A DNA stretch of 64,000 nt from Antedon mediterranea (lineage: Eukaryota > Echinodermata > Crinoidea > Comatulida > Antedonidae): the NCBI RefSeq assembly GCF_964355755.1, contig NC_092676.1, forward strand, positions 4,880,288 through 4,944,287. The letters are read 5' to 3'. The notes under the pieces were generated by a model, which had not been told where the DNA came from, did not search any database, and was given only the letters and a program-made list of their open reading frames with translations. The translations under genes were made by a program, and so were the position numbers. Positions 49,401 to 60,200 of this stretch are shown here, piece after piece (the stretch's first letter is position 1; the number at the start of each line of letters is the position of its first letter).

Positions 49401-52400
49401 GACGTATACTGTACTTCGAAATATGGGAGACAGCAAGTCCTACCACTAAGAAAAATTGAGCTGCTAGGTCCCCGGAAATTGCTTTTATACATACATACGA
49501 AATTGTAAGTATGAAGAACAAGGCGCATTGGTTTATTAAGCATAAAAAGCATAAATAAGCAGAATATAGCATTTGTATCTTTAGCTAATTTTGCACAATA
49601 AAGCATATAATAAGCTCTTACATAACCTTTTTCCCCTTTTTAGTCGCGTGGAAGCGACTCTATAGTTCACTATGTCGGTCGGTCGGTTTGTCGGTCTGTC
49701 GGTCTGTCTTTCGGTCCGGTATCACTATGCGTTTTATCGCTTTCTGACCTTATCTTGATATCAGTTTAATCTAGCTAAGTCAATTTTTCACAGTATATTC
49801 CTTATGGCCAGGAATCGATGTGGTTATGTTTTCACGGGGCGCAATAAAAAATTACGCGGTCTACGCACGATTTAACGAAATCACGTTTGTAATCATATCT
49901 TCACAACCATGAATCACAATTAAATAAAATTTGGTACTCATAAATTTCAGGGCATAAATCATCATAATAATGGCAATACAATTACGTGCGTAGCGCATGT
50001 AACGCATGCGTACGCGCGCTTAAAATTTTCGAAATTTATTTTCGATGAAATAAGAGTAAGTTTCAGGCAATTTTAAGCGTTTACAAAATTACCATGAGTG
50101 CGCAGATTTTTGCGCACGCACTGCGCGTTAAATGTTATTGCGCACTCTTTTTGCCCGATTTCTGTTTTCTTGATTTACTTTTCAACTCGAAATTACGTTA
50201 TACGAGCACGTCAAAAGTGACAGGCTACGCACGTGTAAATTAAAAAAATATAACTGTTTTTAAACATTTCAACATTTTTAAACATGTTCAGTAATTTCGG
50301 TCAGTTGGTAGGTTGGTCGGTCGGTCGGTAAACACTAAGCACGCGACTGCAGCCATCTATATGGCCTTTTTTTGCATAGCTTATGTTTTGCTTAAGCTTT
50401 AAAGCAGCTATTATTATTAGAAGTACTAATACTGTTTTCTCTTCACTGCTTAAGCTATGCTTTGCTTTGCTAATGCTAATTTTGCTGCTTTTTTTTTTTT
50501 ATAGAAATTGCTATTGCTCTTTTTAGCAATACTAATGCTATTATATTGACATGTTCTTAACTGTTGTTGAGTATAAAAAGGCATAAAAAGCAGAATATAG
50601 CATTTATATCTGTAGCTAATTTATGTGTTTAAGCTCTTACAGCTTATAATAATATGTGCTGATACTTCTAAATGCATTATGACATGCTGTAAGGTTTAGC
50701 TTAAGCTGCTGAAATTGCTAATATATTCTAACATGTAAAGTGTTCGTTAAGCTGCTGAAACTACTATTAATATATTACGACATCCTGTAATGTGTTGCTT
50801 AAGCTGGTAAAACTGCTAATATATTACAACACGAAGATCCTTACAGCTCATGATGTGCTTATACTGCTAAATGCATTATGATATGCTGTGAAGTTTAGCT
50901 TAAGCTGCTGAAACTGCTAATAATATATCATGACATGCTGTAAGTGTGTAGTGTTGCTTAAGCTGCTAAAACTGCTAATATTCTAAAATGCTGTAAAGTG
51001 TTGATTAAGCTGCTAAAACTGCTAATATATTCTGTTTATCTTTAGGAAGACATTTTTATATTTACAAAGTAGTTTTTATTTAGGAAGGAGTTTTTTTAGA
51101 TTTACAAAATATTTAACAAGTGATAACCCCTTTGAATCTACAGTAAAAAGAACAATTTTCAATTGTTGCAATAATGACATCCTGCTCATTTCCAAAATTT
51201 TGGTCTGTACAATTCAATCAATTTTTATAATATTTTTTATAAATAAACAATATTTATACCATAAAAATCTAGTAATCTTAACATTAAAGATATAGGTCAG
51301 TAATACCATAACATATATACCAATTTACACATTCCTCAACTTTTATATATTTATTTAGAATTATTAGAATTATAGGATTAGGTTTTTAATATTTAGGAAA
51401 AACGTTTATATATTTGGGGACGATTTTTATATATTTAGGAACGACTTTGATGTCTAGAATCATTATAATTATTTATAGGGTTAGGTTTTTAATATTTAGA
51501 AATAAATTTTATATATTTAGGGACGAGTTTGATATATTTAGAATTATTAGAATTATAGGGTTTGGTTTTTAATATTTAGGAAGAACTTTGATATATTTAG
51601 GGATGACTTTGATATATTTAGAATTATTATAATTAAGTAACTTTACTATTAGTAAAGTTATAATATGCATTTCAACGAATAATTTCCATTTTATTGCCTA
51701 CTACTAGGCGTACTATACCATACGCAAGTTCGCAACGTACTGTATTAAATTACTGATTTAAATTAATAATATTAAATCAAAATATTATGATTGTGCCTGG
51801 AGACTACAAATAAGGCCATGTGGGATTTTAATTAAGTCTCGATCCATAAAAGAAAGAACGAAATAGTAAAGATCTATTGTCCCCCTGAAAAACATAATTC
51901 TTAACAAAATTTTTGTTGAATATGCCATTTTAATATAGCATAATAATTATCCACTTTGACCAAAAATTGGATCTAAAAAAAAATGTATTTACCTGAAAAA
52001 CTGTAATTTAAAGCCAAAAATGGTCAAATTGGCTGCCAGCCAATGTGTTTTTGGTTGAATTTAGCCATTTATTTAAGATAAGATAAGATAAGATAAGATA
52101 ACTTTTTATTGATCCTCAAAAAGGAAATTCATTGCTCGTCATAATAACAAGAAAACACAATAAAAACAGATATAGCATAAAACCATTCATATGAAAACAT
52201 CAAAAAATACAAGATAAAATTATCTTCTTGACTTTCTGTTGTACTGGATGATAAGAGAAAACGTTTTTGTTTTTCGTTTTTTTATGGAAGTGATTAACTT
52301 TATCAAAACTACAAAATAACATATTCAAACTCTTATTTAATTAATCTTAATTTTTCATGTTTTTGGGGGACAATACATCTTTAAAGAACACTCATTTTAA

Positions 52401-55400
52401 AATAAGAATCCGATAAAAAAACACGGTTGGACATTTTTCATATCCAAATTAAATCCATGAAAATAAAATAACAATAGTCAAATCCTCACAATTATAATAA
52501 ATGTGTGGCTAAACGATAATGAATATAGTTCATATATAATTATATAGTGAATTATAGGAATGTTTTCTAAAAACCAATAATTTGTCTAGTAGTAGTAGTA
52601 CAGTAATGTCATTTGTTTAAAGCTATCGGTTAATACAAATAATTATAATACTTTTTGTTGACAAGTCTTTCAATTTTAAAAATCGAGAAAGACAAAGGCC
52701 TAAATAAACCTTAGGCCTAAATAAAACTTAGGCCTACAATAATGACTTTAAACAATATAAAACAGAAAATAAAGACTTACTTGGTCGAATTAAGTTGCGT
52801 TGTTGAAGAAAAAGGTTCAATGTTGTTTAAGCTTCCAGCTCCAGAATGATAAGTTACGGAGCCGGTGTCTCTTTTTAAACCTTTCCAGTAACAATGAAAA
52901 ACGGGAGATGAAGTTATTGAAGCTTAGGACCTGCGCATGACACAATGGTCAGATACATAAAACCAATTGATGCACTCCCCAACAACTACGTCATAACCAA
53001 ACGTTTAGTATTAAGTTTTTGACCTTATCTAAACTTTAATTGCATTAGCTCATTCGATAATGGTTTATTTAATTTATAAAAAAAAATCATTTTCACTTGT
53101 AAAAACAAAATAAACGGTTAAAAATCCAAACAAAAATCCATTGACCTCCAGTCAATCTGACTATTCTTTCCGTTTTTCAGGTAAATAAATTGGTTTTTTA
53201 ATCAAATTTTTGGTCAAAGTGAATAACTATTATGTGACATTAATATTTCACACAACATTTATTTTTGTTCCATTTCAAGTTATTATTTGGACGCACCTTT
53301 ATCAGTGTGCCACTGTTGTAAAAGTGAAGTTTTCCAAAAAATTATTATTTTATCTTTAACCTCGTTCAATTACTATTTAGTTGTTAAACATAATATAACA
53401 GGGTAGATACTGTGTTTTATTGCATATAAAGCTCAATAGGCAATTTGTTATAGCACAAAAAAACAAGAAACTACAAACAACGAAATATAGACAATTATGT
53501 CTCAAGAAATCAAAAAGGTTTCTTGGTCGACTATTCATTTTTAATTGTACAGTATTCAAGGATGTATTGTACCCAAAAACCATGAAAAATGAAGATTAAT
53601 AAAACAGAAAAGACTTTGAATCATTTTCACTTGTAAAAACAAAATATACGGTTAAATTTAAACAAAAATCCATTGACCTCCGGTCAATCTGACTATTCTT
53701 TCCGTTTTTCAGGTAAATAAATTGTTTTTTTTTTATCAAATGTTTGGTCAAAGTGAATAACTATTATGTGACATTAATATTTCACACAACATTTATTTTT
53801 GTTCCATTTCAAGTTATTATTTGGACGCACCTTTATCAGTGTGCCACTGTTGTAAAAGTGAAGTTTTCCAAAAAATTATTATTTTATCTTTAACCTCGTT
53901 CAATTACTATTTAGTTGTTAAACATAATATAACAGGGTAGATAAAGTGTTCTATTGCATATAAACTTCAATAACACCTCAAGGCAATTTTTTTATAGCAC
54001 TAACAAAAACAAGAAACTGAAAACAACGAAATATAGACAATTATGTCCCAAGAAATCAACAAAGGTTTCTTGGTCGACTATTCATTTTTAATTGTACAGT
54101 GTGGTAAAACCTTAACAATGTAGGAGATACACATTTTAACTTAATAAAAAATGATTTATTGTATTGTGGTTATGATATAATCTGGGAGAATTTTAGAAGT
54201 GGTACAATCGAATACCAACATCCTATTTTACTTGATGACCTTTATTTAGAATTTCCATTTGAGAGAATAGGTGAAATTGTTGACTGTTTAAACAATACTT
54301 AACTGCTACATGGAGACATAGAAAGACTACACTTAATATATAATATATAAATATTTACCGCCCACCATATTATTATCTACTAACTTCTATTTTACCATTT
54401 ATCTAATTCAATAATGTATTTTCTTTCTTTCTTCAAAATTATATCATCTAACATAAATCTAAATAAAAGAAAATAAATAAATAATACAGTACTAAAAATA
54501 ATGCTAAATAATATAATAAAAATTGTATCACGTTTAAATAAATTACAAATAACTTTTATTAAAAGTAAATATAATAAGAATAAATAATCATAAAACAGTT
54601 GCATTTATTTTAATAATAACAGTATAATAACATTAATTATCAATTATATTTTTAATAATAATGATAATATTCGCTTTAAAATTTAAAATATTAATAATAC
54701 TGACAACAAAAATAAAGATAATAGAAAATAACATTAACTGTCGTGAGGTTAAAGGTTAATTATTGTTCGATCTGTAAGGTTATCTTATTTTACTATTTAT
54801 TTTTAATTGTATAATTCGTTTCTTATTTAAAACTTAAATGTTATTTTTGATACTTTTCTTTTTGGTTTTTATATTGCCTTGTAAATAAACACGCGTGTTT
54901 CAGTATTCAAAGATGTATTATCCTTCAAAAACATGAAAAATGAAGATTAAAAACAAAGACTTAAAATAGGCCGTTTTGTAAAAAAAAATATTATTTTCAC
55001 TTGTAAAAAGACAACATAAACGGTTAAATTTGAACAAAAATCCATTGCAACTAAATGACCTTATTTCTTTGTCCGCCGTACTAACAGTCACTTCTTCGTG
55101 GACATGGTCACTAACAATTACAATCCAATCATACATACATACACATTTATGTGTATAGTCGGCTTGGTTTACTACACAAATGGTGGTCAGACGTATTGGT
55201 ACCAACTTCAGCCCAACGGGCAGAAAACGGTCAATATGTATTATTGCTGAGGTGCGACACCTCCCTTCTCTATAAAGTTGATGTGAGGTGTACTTAATAC
55301 ATTCCTCGGCAATTCTTATATACGGTAATGCACCTGAATAGTTCTATGCAAATTACCCTTTTCGTTTAACTTTTAATTCCCTTCAGGTCTATGGAGACTT

Positions 55401-56109
55401 TCTTTCTCAAGTACGATAAGAAAGTTCATGACATACAGGACATTGACGAGGTGGGTAGAACCCCCGTATCTCTCCCACTCCTACTAATTGTGGAGAAAAT
55501 GTTCATCCCATTTTGGACAAATCGGATTTCTCTATACAGCTTCCCTATTTTGGACACAGCACTTCCACATTCTGGACAGAAATTTCCCCATTTTTGGCAT
55601 TAGGGTTGGTGAGTACCCTGCCAAAATACGGATGAATTTTGCCTAAATATGCAAATTGAGGGCACTATGCTTTGCCAAAATACACAAATCATGCCAAAAT
55701 ACTCAAATCTGCTTTGCCAAAATACATAAATCATACCAAAATACGCAAATTGAGGGCGCTATGCTTTCCCAAAATACATAAATCATGCCAAAATACGCAA
55801 ATCTGCTTTGCCAAAATACACAAGTTGAGGGCGCTATGCTTTGCCAAAATACAGAGCCATATATGACTCTGCCAAAATACACAAATCATGCCAAACATCT
55901 GTATTATTCTATCTATTATTCATCATTATTGGCCCTTCAACAATTCTAAGTACAGGAATATTCTGCGCATTTTTTTCCCCAAAAATCCCATGTACTATAG
56001 TTTTTCACGCTGCTGCTATAGCCAGCTACGTCCCAAGAGGACTACTCATTCAGAAAATACGCAAGCATCAGTTATAGTTCTAGAGGCTGACGTTTTTGAT
56101 AATTTGTAA
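46493..56109 (+). CDS. Unidentified gene, putative 3' exons (partial)
   Basis: Three open segments with splice borders and compatible phases: 46493-46610 (acceptor TTTTGCTTACAG; donor GTATTG, weak), 55387-55450 (acceptor TTAATTCCCTTCAG, donor GTGGGT) and 56026-56109 ending in TAA. Joined, they give about 87 residues: a Gln/His-rich, probably helical part (ARMTQEHGQQLASLDHHQIT), METFFLKYDKKVHDIQDIDE, and a C terminus ending SVIVLEADVFDNL. AATAAA at 56211-56216 is at a suitable distance from the stop. I do not recognise the family. No 5' exons were found; they would lie before 46.4 kb. The 8.8-kb intron holds the antisense sulfotransferase gene. The weakest link is the first exon; chance phase agreement is possible. 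Confidence 0.35.
46905..47700 (+). mobile_element. Interspersed repeat ending in a CCTCC...GGAGG hairpin
   Basis: Starts near CTAGAAAGCCACTCCGAGAG and CATACCTCCGCC; ends with (CAAA)n(CATA)n, repeated TTTTTTGCCAAGTAACAAAC and TACCTCCTTAGCGGAGGTAA. The tail order matches the element at 12225-12450. Whether both ends belong to one insertion is inferred. Confidence 0.45.
48181..49053 (-). CDS. P-loop sulfotransferase-like protein
   Basis: One coding exon, 290 residues from the ATG at 49053-49051 to the TAA at 48183-48181. The N terminus MSQVRICLWAVPRSVSTAL carries a P-R-S-x-S-T loop at residues 12-17, the counterpart of the 5'-phosphosulfate-binding loop of PAPS sulfotransferases. RHAFLIRRPERVFSSL (119-134) matches the 3'-phosphate-binding strand/helix. 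LLENPESILRQFCKFAGI is the usual later helix. Close relatives in marine animals are often labelled branched-chain-amino-acid aminotransferase-like, a misnomer. Acceptor substrate unknown. No signal peptide from this start. The frame continues upstream to 49221, but a CTTCCTTTCAG acceptor ends at 49070, making that stretch intron; the exon begins at 49069. Possible poly(A) signal TTTATT at 47810-47815. A possible 5'UTR exon is at 52781. Confidence 0.85.
   Translation of the reverse strand: MSQVRICLWAVPRSVSTALTVSMSNLEDVQIINQPYLSAFIVGPDSEGNLTTTLKRSLQETTDGVAMTYEGTWNSKDCSYKYMKENILEAEYPNKKVVFVKDMSLAIIKQIDMLPKGYRHAFLIRRPERVFSSLKDAHVRMDRLEDGGLIIGNGSDGVPDLYAFRESLQLYEYLIKTGIEPKPFIMDADDLLENPESILRQFCKFAGIRYTDKLLNWRRGKEVRKDWKLSKEILKWGDLGGWHKTTYGSTHFQKPSPVLQRSEISEDIQECIDFSLPFYSKLYKLRVKIN
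49540..51050. repeat. TTAAGC-rich degenerate satellite
   Basis: From about 50640 to 51040, tandem units of about 60 bases: TTGCTTAAGCTGCT, AAACTGCTAATATATTCT, GACATGCTGTAA. Left (49540-49625) and right (50577-50640) blocks share AAAAGCAGAATATAGCATTT-type sequence with TAGCTAATTT and AAGCTCTTAC, and bracket the element at 49640-50365. Confidence 0.65.
49640..50365. mobile_element. Unclassified interspersed element with GTCGG runs
   Basis: Begins TAGTCGCGTGGAAGCGACTC, with (GTCGG)n soon after, and ends with (GGTC)n then GCACGCGACTGCAGCCATC. GTCGCGTG at the two ends is inverted. The interior is unusually rich in TGCGCA/CGCGC for this region. It sits inside repeated TTAAGC-rich sequence. Confidence 0.5.
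51345..51650. repeat. Degenerate tandem repeat, about 90-bp unit
   Basis: Three to four units of TTTAGAATTATTAGAATTAT, GGGTTAGGTTTTTAATATT and TTAGGGACGACTTTGATATA. Confidence 0.65.
51865..52384. mobile_element. MITE family 2 copy split by a LINE tail
   Basis: Left AGTAAAGATCTATTGTCCCC, right GGGGACAATACATCTTTAA; central NFI-type palindrome TTGGCTGCCAGCCAA at 52029-52043. The body is interrupted at about 52077-52250. Confidence 0.8.
52077..52250 (-). mobile_element. LINE 3'-end fragment nested in the MITE
   Basis: On the minus strand it ends GAATTTCCTTTTTGAGGATC, AATAAAAAG and a (TTATC)n tail, a CR1/L2-type 3' end. It splits the MITE between CATTTATT and ATAAGAGAAAAC. Confidence 0.6.
52781..52950 (-). 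other. Possible 5'UTR exon of the sulfotransferase gene
   Basis: Minus-strand segment ending CGACCAA|GTAAGT, a consensus donor that could join the acceptor at 49070. It has higher G+C than its surroundings and contains only a short upstream ATG frame. Just upstream are a CCAAT-type motif (ATCAATTGGTTTT) and TGACGTAG. Placement by splice signals only. Confidence 0.3.
53087..54100. repeat. Direct duplication of about 470 bases
   Basis: 53087-53552 and 53621-54100 are nearly identical, from TCATTTTCACTTGTAAAA through TGGACGCACCTTTATCAGTG to TTTTTAATTGTACAGT. Each begins with a fragment of MITE family 2 (GTAAATAAATTG, GGTCAAAGTGAATAACTA); the second copy also has the MITE end AAGGATGTATTGTACCC (53559). 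Confidence 0.85.
54108..54302 (+). CDS. Open 64-codon segment without ATG, unidentified
   Basis: Open from a stop at 54105-54107 to TAA at 54300-54302. The translation looks protein-like: FNLIKNDLLYCGYDIIWENF, then HPILLDDLYLEFPFERIGEI, VDCLNNT. There is no initiating ATG, and no splice acceptor obvious at its start. It abuts the end of the 53621-54100 duplication. It may be an exon or a mobile-element remnant; I recognise no family. Confidence 0.25.
   Translation, partial: NLNNVGDTHFNLIKNDLLYCGYDIIWENFRSGTIEYQHPILLDDLYLEFPFERIGEIVDCLNNT
54303..54905. other. No feature recognised
   Basis: Very AT-rich spacer; the 70-codon minus frame at 54392 is compositional. Confidence 0.5.
54906..55047. 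mobile_element. MITE family 2, truncated copy
   Basis: TTCAAAGATGTATTATCC, AAAACATGAAAAATGAAGAT, ACGGTTAAATTTGAACAAAA; breaks off after CCATTG. Confidence 0.7.
55640..55890. repeat. Tandem repeat of TTTGCCAAAATACnCAAAT units
   Basis: Short units (CTTTGCCAAAATACACAAAT, CATGCCAAAATACGCAAAT) grouped into about 96-base higher-order units carrying TTGAGGGCGCTATG. Lies between the second and third putative exons of the unidentified gene. Confidence 0.8.
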
Positions 56110-56210
56110 ACTAGGGCGGGTCATGCTAAAATTACAAACCCCAAAGCAAGTCTGGAAGATGTATTACTGTATATAGATGCATGTAGACAGTAATCAGTAA
56201 AATCTTGTTC

Positions 56211-56216
56211 AATAAA
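56211..56216 (+). terminator. Poly(A) signal for the unidentified + strand gene
   Basis: AATAAA about 100 bases after the stop at 56107-56109, followed by a T/G-rich stretch (TTTGTTCTTGTTGTC). Confidence 0.45.
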
Positions 56217-57059
56217 TAATGACTTTGTTCTTGTTGTCTACTACCTAGGCCAGTAACATAATAATTCACTGTCAAGTAATCAAAACATTATTTCCATTTG
56301 ACTATTCACATTTTGTTGTCACATAAACTTTGAAAATGTGTAGACAGAGCTTATTAGAGGTTGGCTGTATTGTTGGACATATTGCTCTCATTCATTTTAC
56401 AGGAAAGGTGACCCCTTAGTAGCGGGTGGTGTCCTCTGTATAGGAGGTGGCCATGGTGTAAAAAAGTGATATATTCACTGGAAAGTGTCCCGTCAAAAAT
56501 GTTTGTGTATATACAACAATAAAATTGCTTGATTGAAATAATATTTTTTTTTCATGATATATAATTATGCGTTAAATAATATTCAAATAATGCATATTTT
56601 TATACTTATTTACAATCTGAAAATATTTACGAAAACGATTTGTATATATTTGTATATATATATATATATTTGTATATATATTTGTATATATTAAAATAAA
56701 ATGTCTCCATATGGGTCAGTCTTCTACAGTTTCTGAACCTGCTTTTTCTAGACTTTAACAAGACTGATTATTATATTAAATTATACATATTTTCACTTTG
56801 TTTGACAACGACACAACACTGATCATGAGAGTTATACCATAATCTCTGGCCAAGAAATGCGTATAAATTGAATTCAACTGTTTATTGGTTAAACACACTT
56901 TACAGTTTTAAATTCGTTGACATAAAGTTTGCGGTACATCACGTATGTAGTTCTGAAAAGAACTGTTGAGTTTCTTGTCATTTCGATCAATATGCTTCTT
57001 GTCGTTTCTATCAATATGTTTCAGAACCACATACGTGGTGTACCACAAACTTTTGTGTT
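56217..57059. other. Spacer between convergent genes
   Basis: Contains a MITE family 1 end (56328-56352), a fragment of the CAGTAGAA MITE type (56400-56460) and a TATATTTG microsatellite (56640-56700). TTTATT at 56881-56886 is the first plausible minus-strand poly(A) signal for the Rab-like gene. Confidence 0.5.
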
Positions 57060-57207
57060 AAGCTCTATCTACACTATCAAACTAGTTTGACTAGTGATGT
57101 GTCCAAATATGGTGATGATATGCCCAAATATGGTAGTAATATGACATCATCATGTCATCATCACATTTTTTGGTCACATAAAGCATGATAGTGTAGACAG
57201 AGGTTTA
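57060..57207. mobile_element. MITE family 1 copy
   Basis: AAGCTCTATCTACACTATC at the left, GATAGTGTAGACAGAGGTTTA at the right; two to three internal CCAAATATGGT units. Lies in the 3' flank of the Rab-like gene. Confidence 0.8.
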
Positions 57208-57244
57208 CATTCATTTATAAATCTATTTTGACGTTGTTGTCTAC

Positions 57245-60200
57245 CTACCAGAGCAAAGACGCCTTGATTTTCTTATATGTGTTATCCACAGATTGTAGGC
57301 ACTCACTGGCTTGATTTCTGGCATGTTTGATACGTGCACGGTTGTTGTCAATAACGTATTGCACATGCTCAATGTTACGCGTTGTCACGACTTGTTCCTG
57401 TCGTGATAAAACATCTGGAAGTGTCTTACATTGGTTGAGAATCATACCATCTATCTTCGATAGGTGTGTGTCTATATTTGGGCATTGATTCAAGATGGCT
57501 TTACTACAGACCAATATCTAACAATAATTGATAACATGAAAGTAATAGATTAGTAATTGTTACTTCTTTATGTGGAAAAAGCAAAGTTGTTGCTTGGTGG
57601 AGTCTTTAGCTCTATCTACACTATAAAACTGGTTTGACAAAAAAAAGTGATATGCCCAAATATGATAGTGATATGCCCAAATATGGTGGTGATATGCCCA
57701 AATATGGTAGTGATATGACATCATCGTGTCCATATATGGGCACATCACATTTTTTGTCACATAAAGTTTGATAGTGTAGCTTTCAGACGAGGGTGGATTT
57801 GAATGAAACTACTTTTTCCTGAAGTGCCCTTTTTTAAGAGATCAGCAAGAAGTGAGGCCTCACTAGCCTAGTATGATGACGATGACGATTTGTAGAAAAA
57901 AACTCAGGCCATAGGATTTACTAGTTCTTAAATGTACAGTCTATTACCAGAAAAAAATCTGTTGCTACATAGTTGCACTGGGAGTAGGTGGAGTTGTAGG
58001 CCCAATAACAAAAAAAAAGTAACAGATTAAACAGATATTAAACTTATTATAGAAGAGAACTTTTCTTTTTTATTGGATCAACAAAAAAGAAAAATTCTCT
58101 TATATAATATTAGGATCCAAATTACATTATTTCTAGATTTTTAATAAACTTATTTGTGATTCAGGAGGATCCACTATACAGTATACAAACTAAAGAGGTA
58201 TAATGAAGTGTCCAAAATGTAACCAACAACTTACCTCTGATTGAAAGGTCAGCATCACTTTCTTTACATCTTCTGATTTTTCATCTTCATCGAGCAGTTT
58301 CCCTTTGCAGGCTAATTGTAAAAATCCGCCATCATCAATAGCCTAAAAAGGTGGAAGTGTCTTATTATTCCAAATGAAGATGAAATTCTAAATTATTCTA
58401 TAATCCAGTTGAATGCAGGATAAATTTAGAGCTGTATTTCTAATGGAGCTGTAGCTTGGTGGTTAACATGCTTGCATTCCAATCCCAAGGTCCAGGGTTC
58501 AATCCTGACCTAGTGCCAGGGTTGTAACTAATGAATCTTTCAACTCCATTCCCTAAGCCTCAAATGAGACTTAATTTATAAGCATCCATCCTGTAATTGG
58601 CTAGTTTGAGCTCGCTGTTGGATGCGTATGAAATAAAAAATAGAAAAAACAACTGCACCACAAGTTCTTGGTCTTTTAGTAAAGTCTGCTTTATGCCACC
58701 AATGCAGTCTTCCATCGATGCCTTAGGTGTGTCAATCATGTCAGTGGAGTAACAGTCTTTCTTAAACTTCTTCACCGCCTCTGTAAAGCCCTCCGTAAGC
58801 TGCCCTGTCAGACGGATTGCTCCGTTACACTCGCTAAACAAATCGTCCAACTATGAAAACAACAAACAACATTCCAGATTTAGACAATCAAAAAGGAAAA
58901 CATTTATTCTTTAAGCTCTGTCTACACTATCAAACTAGATTGACAAAAAAAGTGTGATGTGCTTAAATATGGTAGTGATAGACCCAAATATGGTAGTCAC
59001 ATCATCATGCCTCTATATGGGCACATCACATTTTGTTGTCACATTTTGTTTGATAGTGTAGACAGAGCTTTAGTCAGTCTTATTTCTTTAACCTTGAATT
59101 GTAAAGATTTAGGGTATGTTTAGATCCATGGAGTTATGCTTTCGTATCGCAAACAATGTTATATAAAGCGTCTTAACTCTATGGAGTTGTATGCATAACA
59201 CCCTATGTCTGAACAGGCCCTTAGACAATACTGAGATATGTAGCAGCTCTTTCAAAACAATCATACCTCTTTTATTCCAACAGTTTTCAGTGGGTGGAAC
59301 TCATTCTGTTCATCTTTTACATTTTTTTTCTGTTTCTTTCGTTTGATGTTGACAGCTTGCATTTTCTTTATTGCGCTGTCTTTAAGATTTCTTTCCAGTA
59401 AATGTCTGACCAAAGCTTGTATTGCGATATGAACACTTCCATCCGGATCCTTGGCTGACACGGCAACGCTATGACAAAATATAAACATCTTTAACTACGC
59501 AAGTGGAAGAGATGACCAGTGATTTGAAATTATTTGTAACATTACAAATACTATTCACACATGATCACGCTTTGTGTAATGATCATTTTAGATCTCATTG
59601 AGCATCATATGAGATCTCGCACACATGATGCTCAGTGAGATCACAAAATCTTTCATGGTCAGTGCAATCATACTAATAATAATTTATGTATTTGTAAAGC
59701 GCCAGTATCAACTAAACCGAAGTAAAAATCATCGGCGCTTGTATTAGATGTTAAAAAGATGTGTTTTGTAATATGAAGAGGGAGAGAATTCCAAAGAGAA
59801 GCAACAGAGAACCTTTGTCCATAGAATTTGGTGTTTATTCTAGGAACAATTAGGGAAATTTGCTACTAAACCATTTAGCACAAGCAAAGTTAAAGTCAAT
59901 AAACTCATTTAAAGTGGGGATTCTGGAAATTTGGCCTGACCACCAGATTAAGTTTTGCCCTTTTGTTAAAACAGAGAAAAATGAGCCAAGTACTCAAGAA
60001 ATGTCTTTTGGGCACAAAGTTTAAAAAAAGTGCATTATAGTATCAGTTTTATATTTTATAATTACAGAACTTAGTACTTAAATATTGTTATAAACGTTGA
60101 TCGGAGAAATGTCATAATATATTACAATTACCTGCCAACAAATCCATTCTGCTCAGCGATTTCCTGCAGAAACTGGATCTCTTCTGGTACAGGTTCCGTT

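Noticed and set aside
56397-56470. Possible further exon after a TTTTACAG acceptor
   Set aside because: In phase 0 it hits a stop at once, and the sequence matches the GTCCCC/GGTGTCC MITE-type fragments seen elsewhere.
58560-58661. Extension of the Rab-like exon 8 through LFFLFFISYA to a stop at 58560
   Set aside because: Phase-0 donors (GTGGTG/GTGCAG) lie just before the T-rich stretch, and the following exon at 58342 is open only in phase 0, so splicing is more likely than termination.
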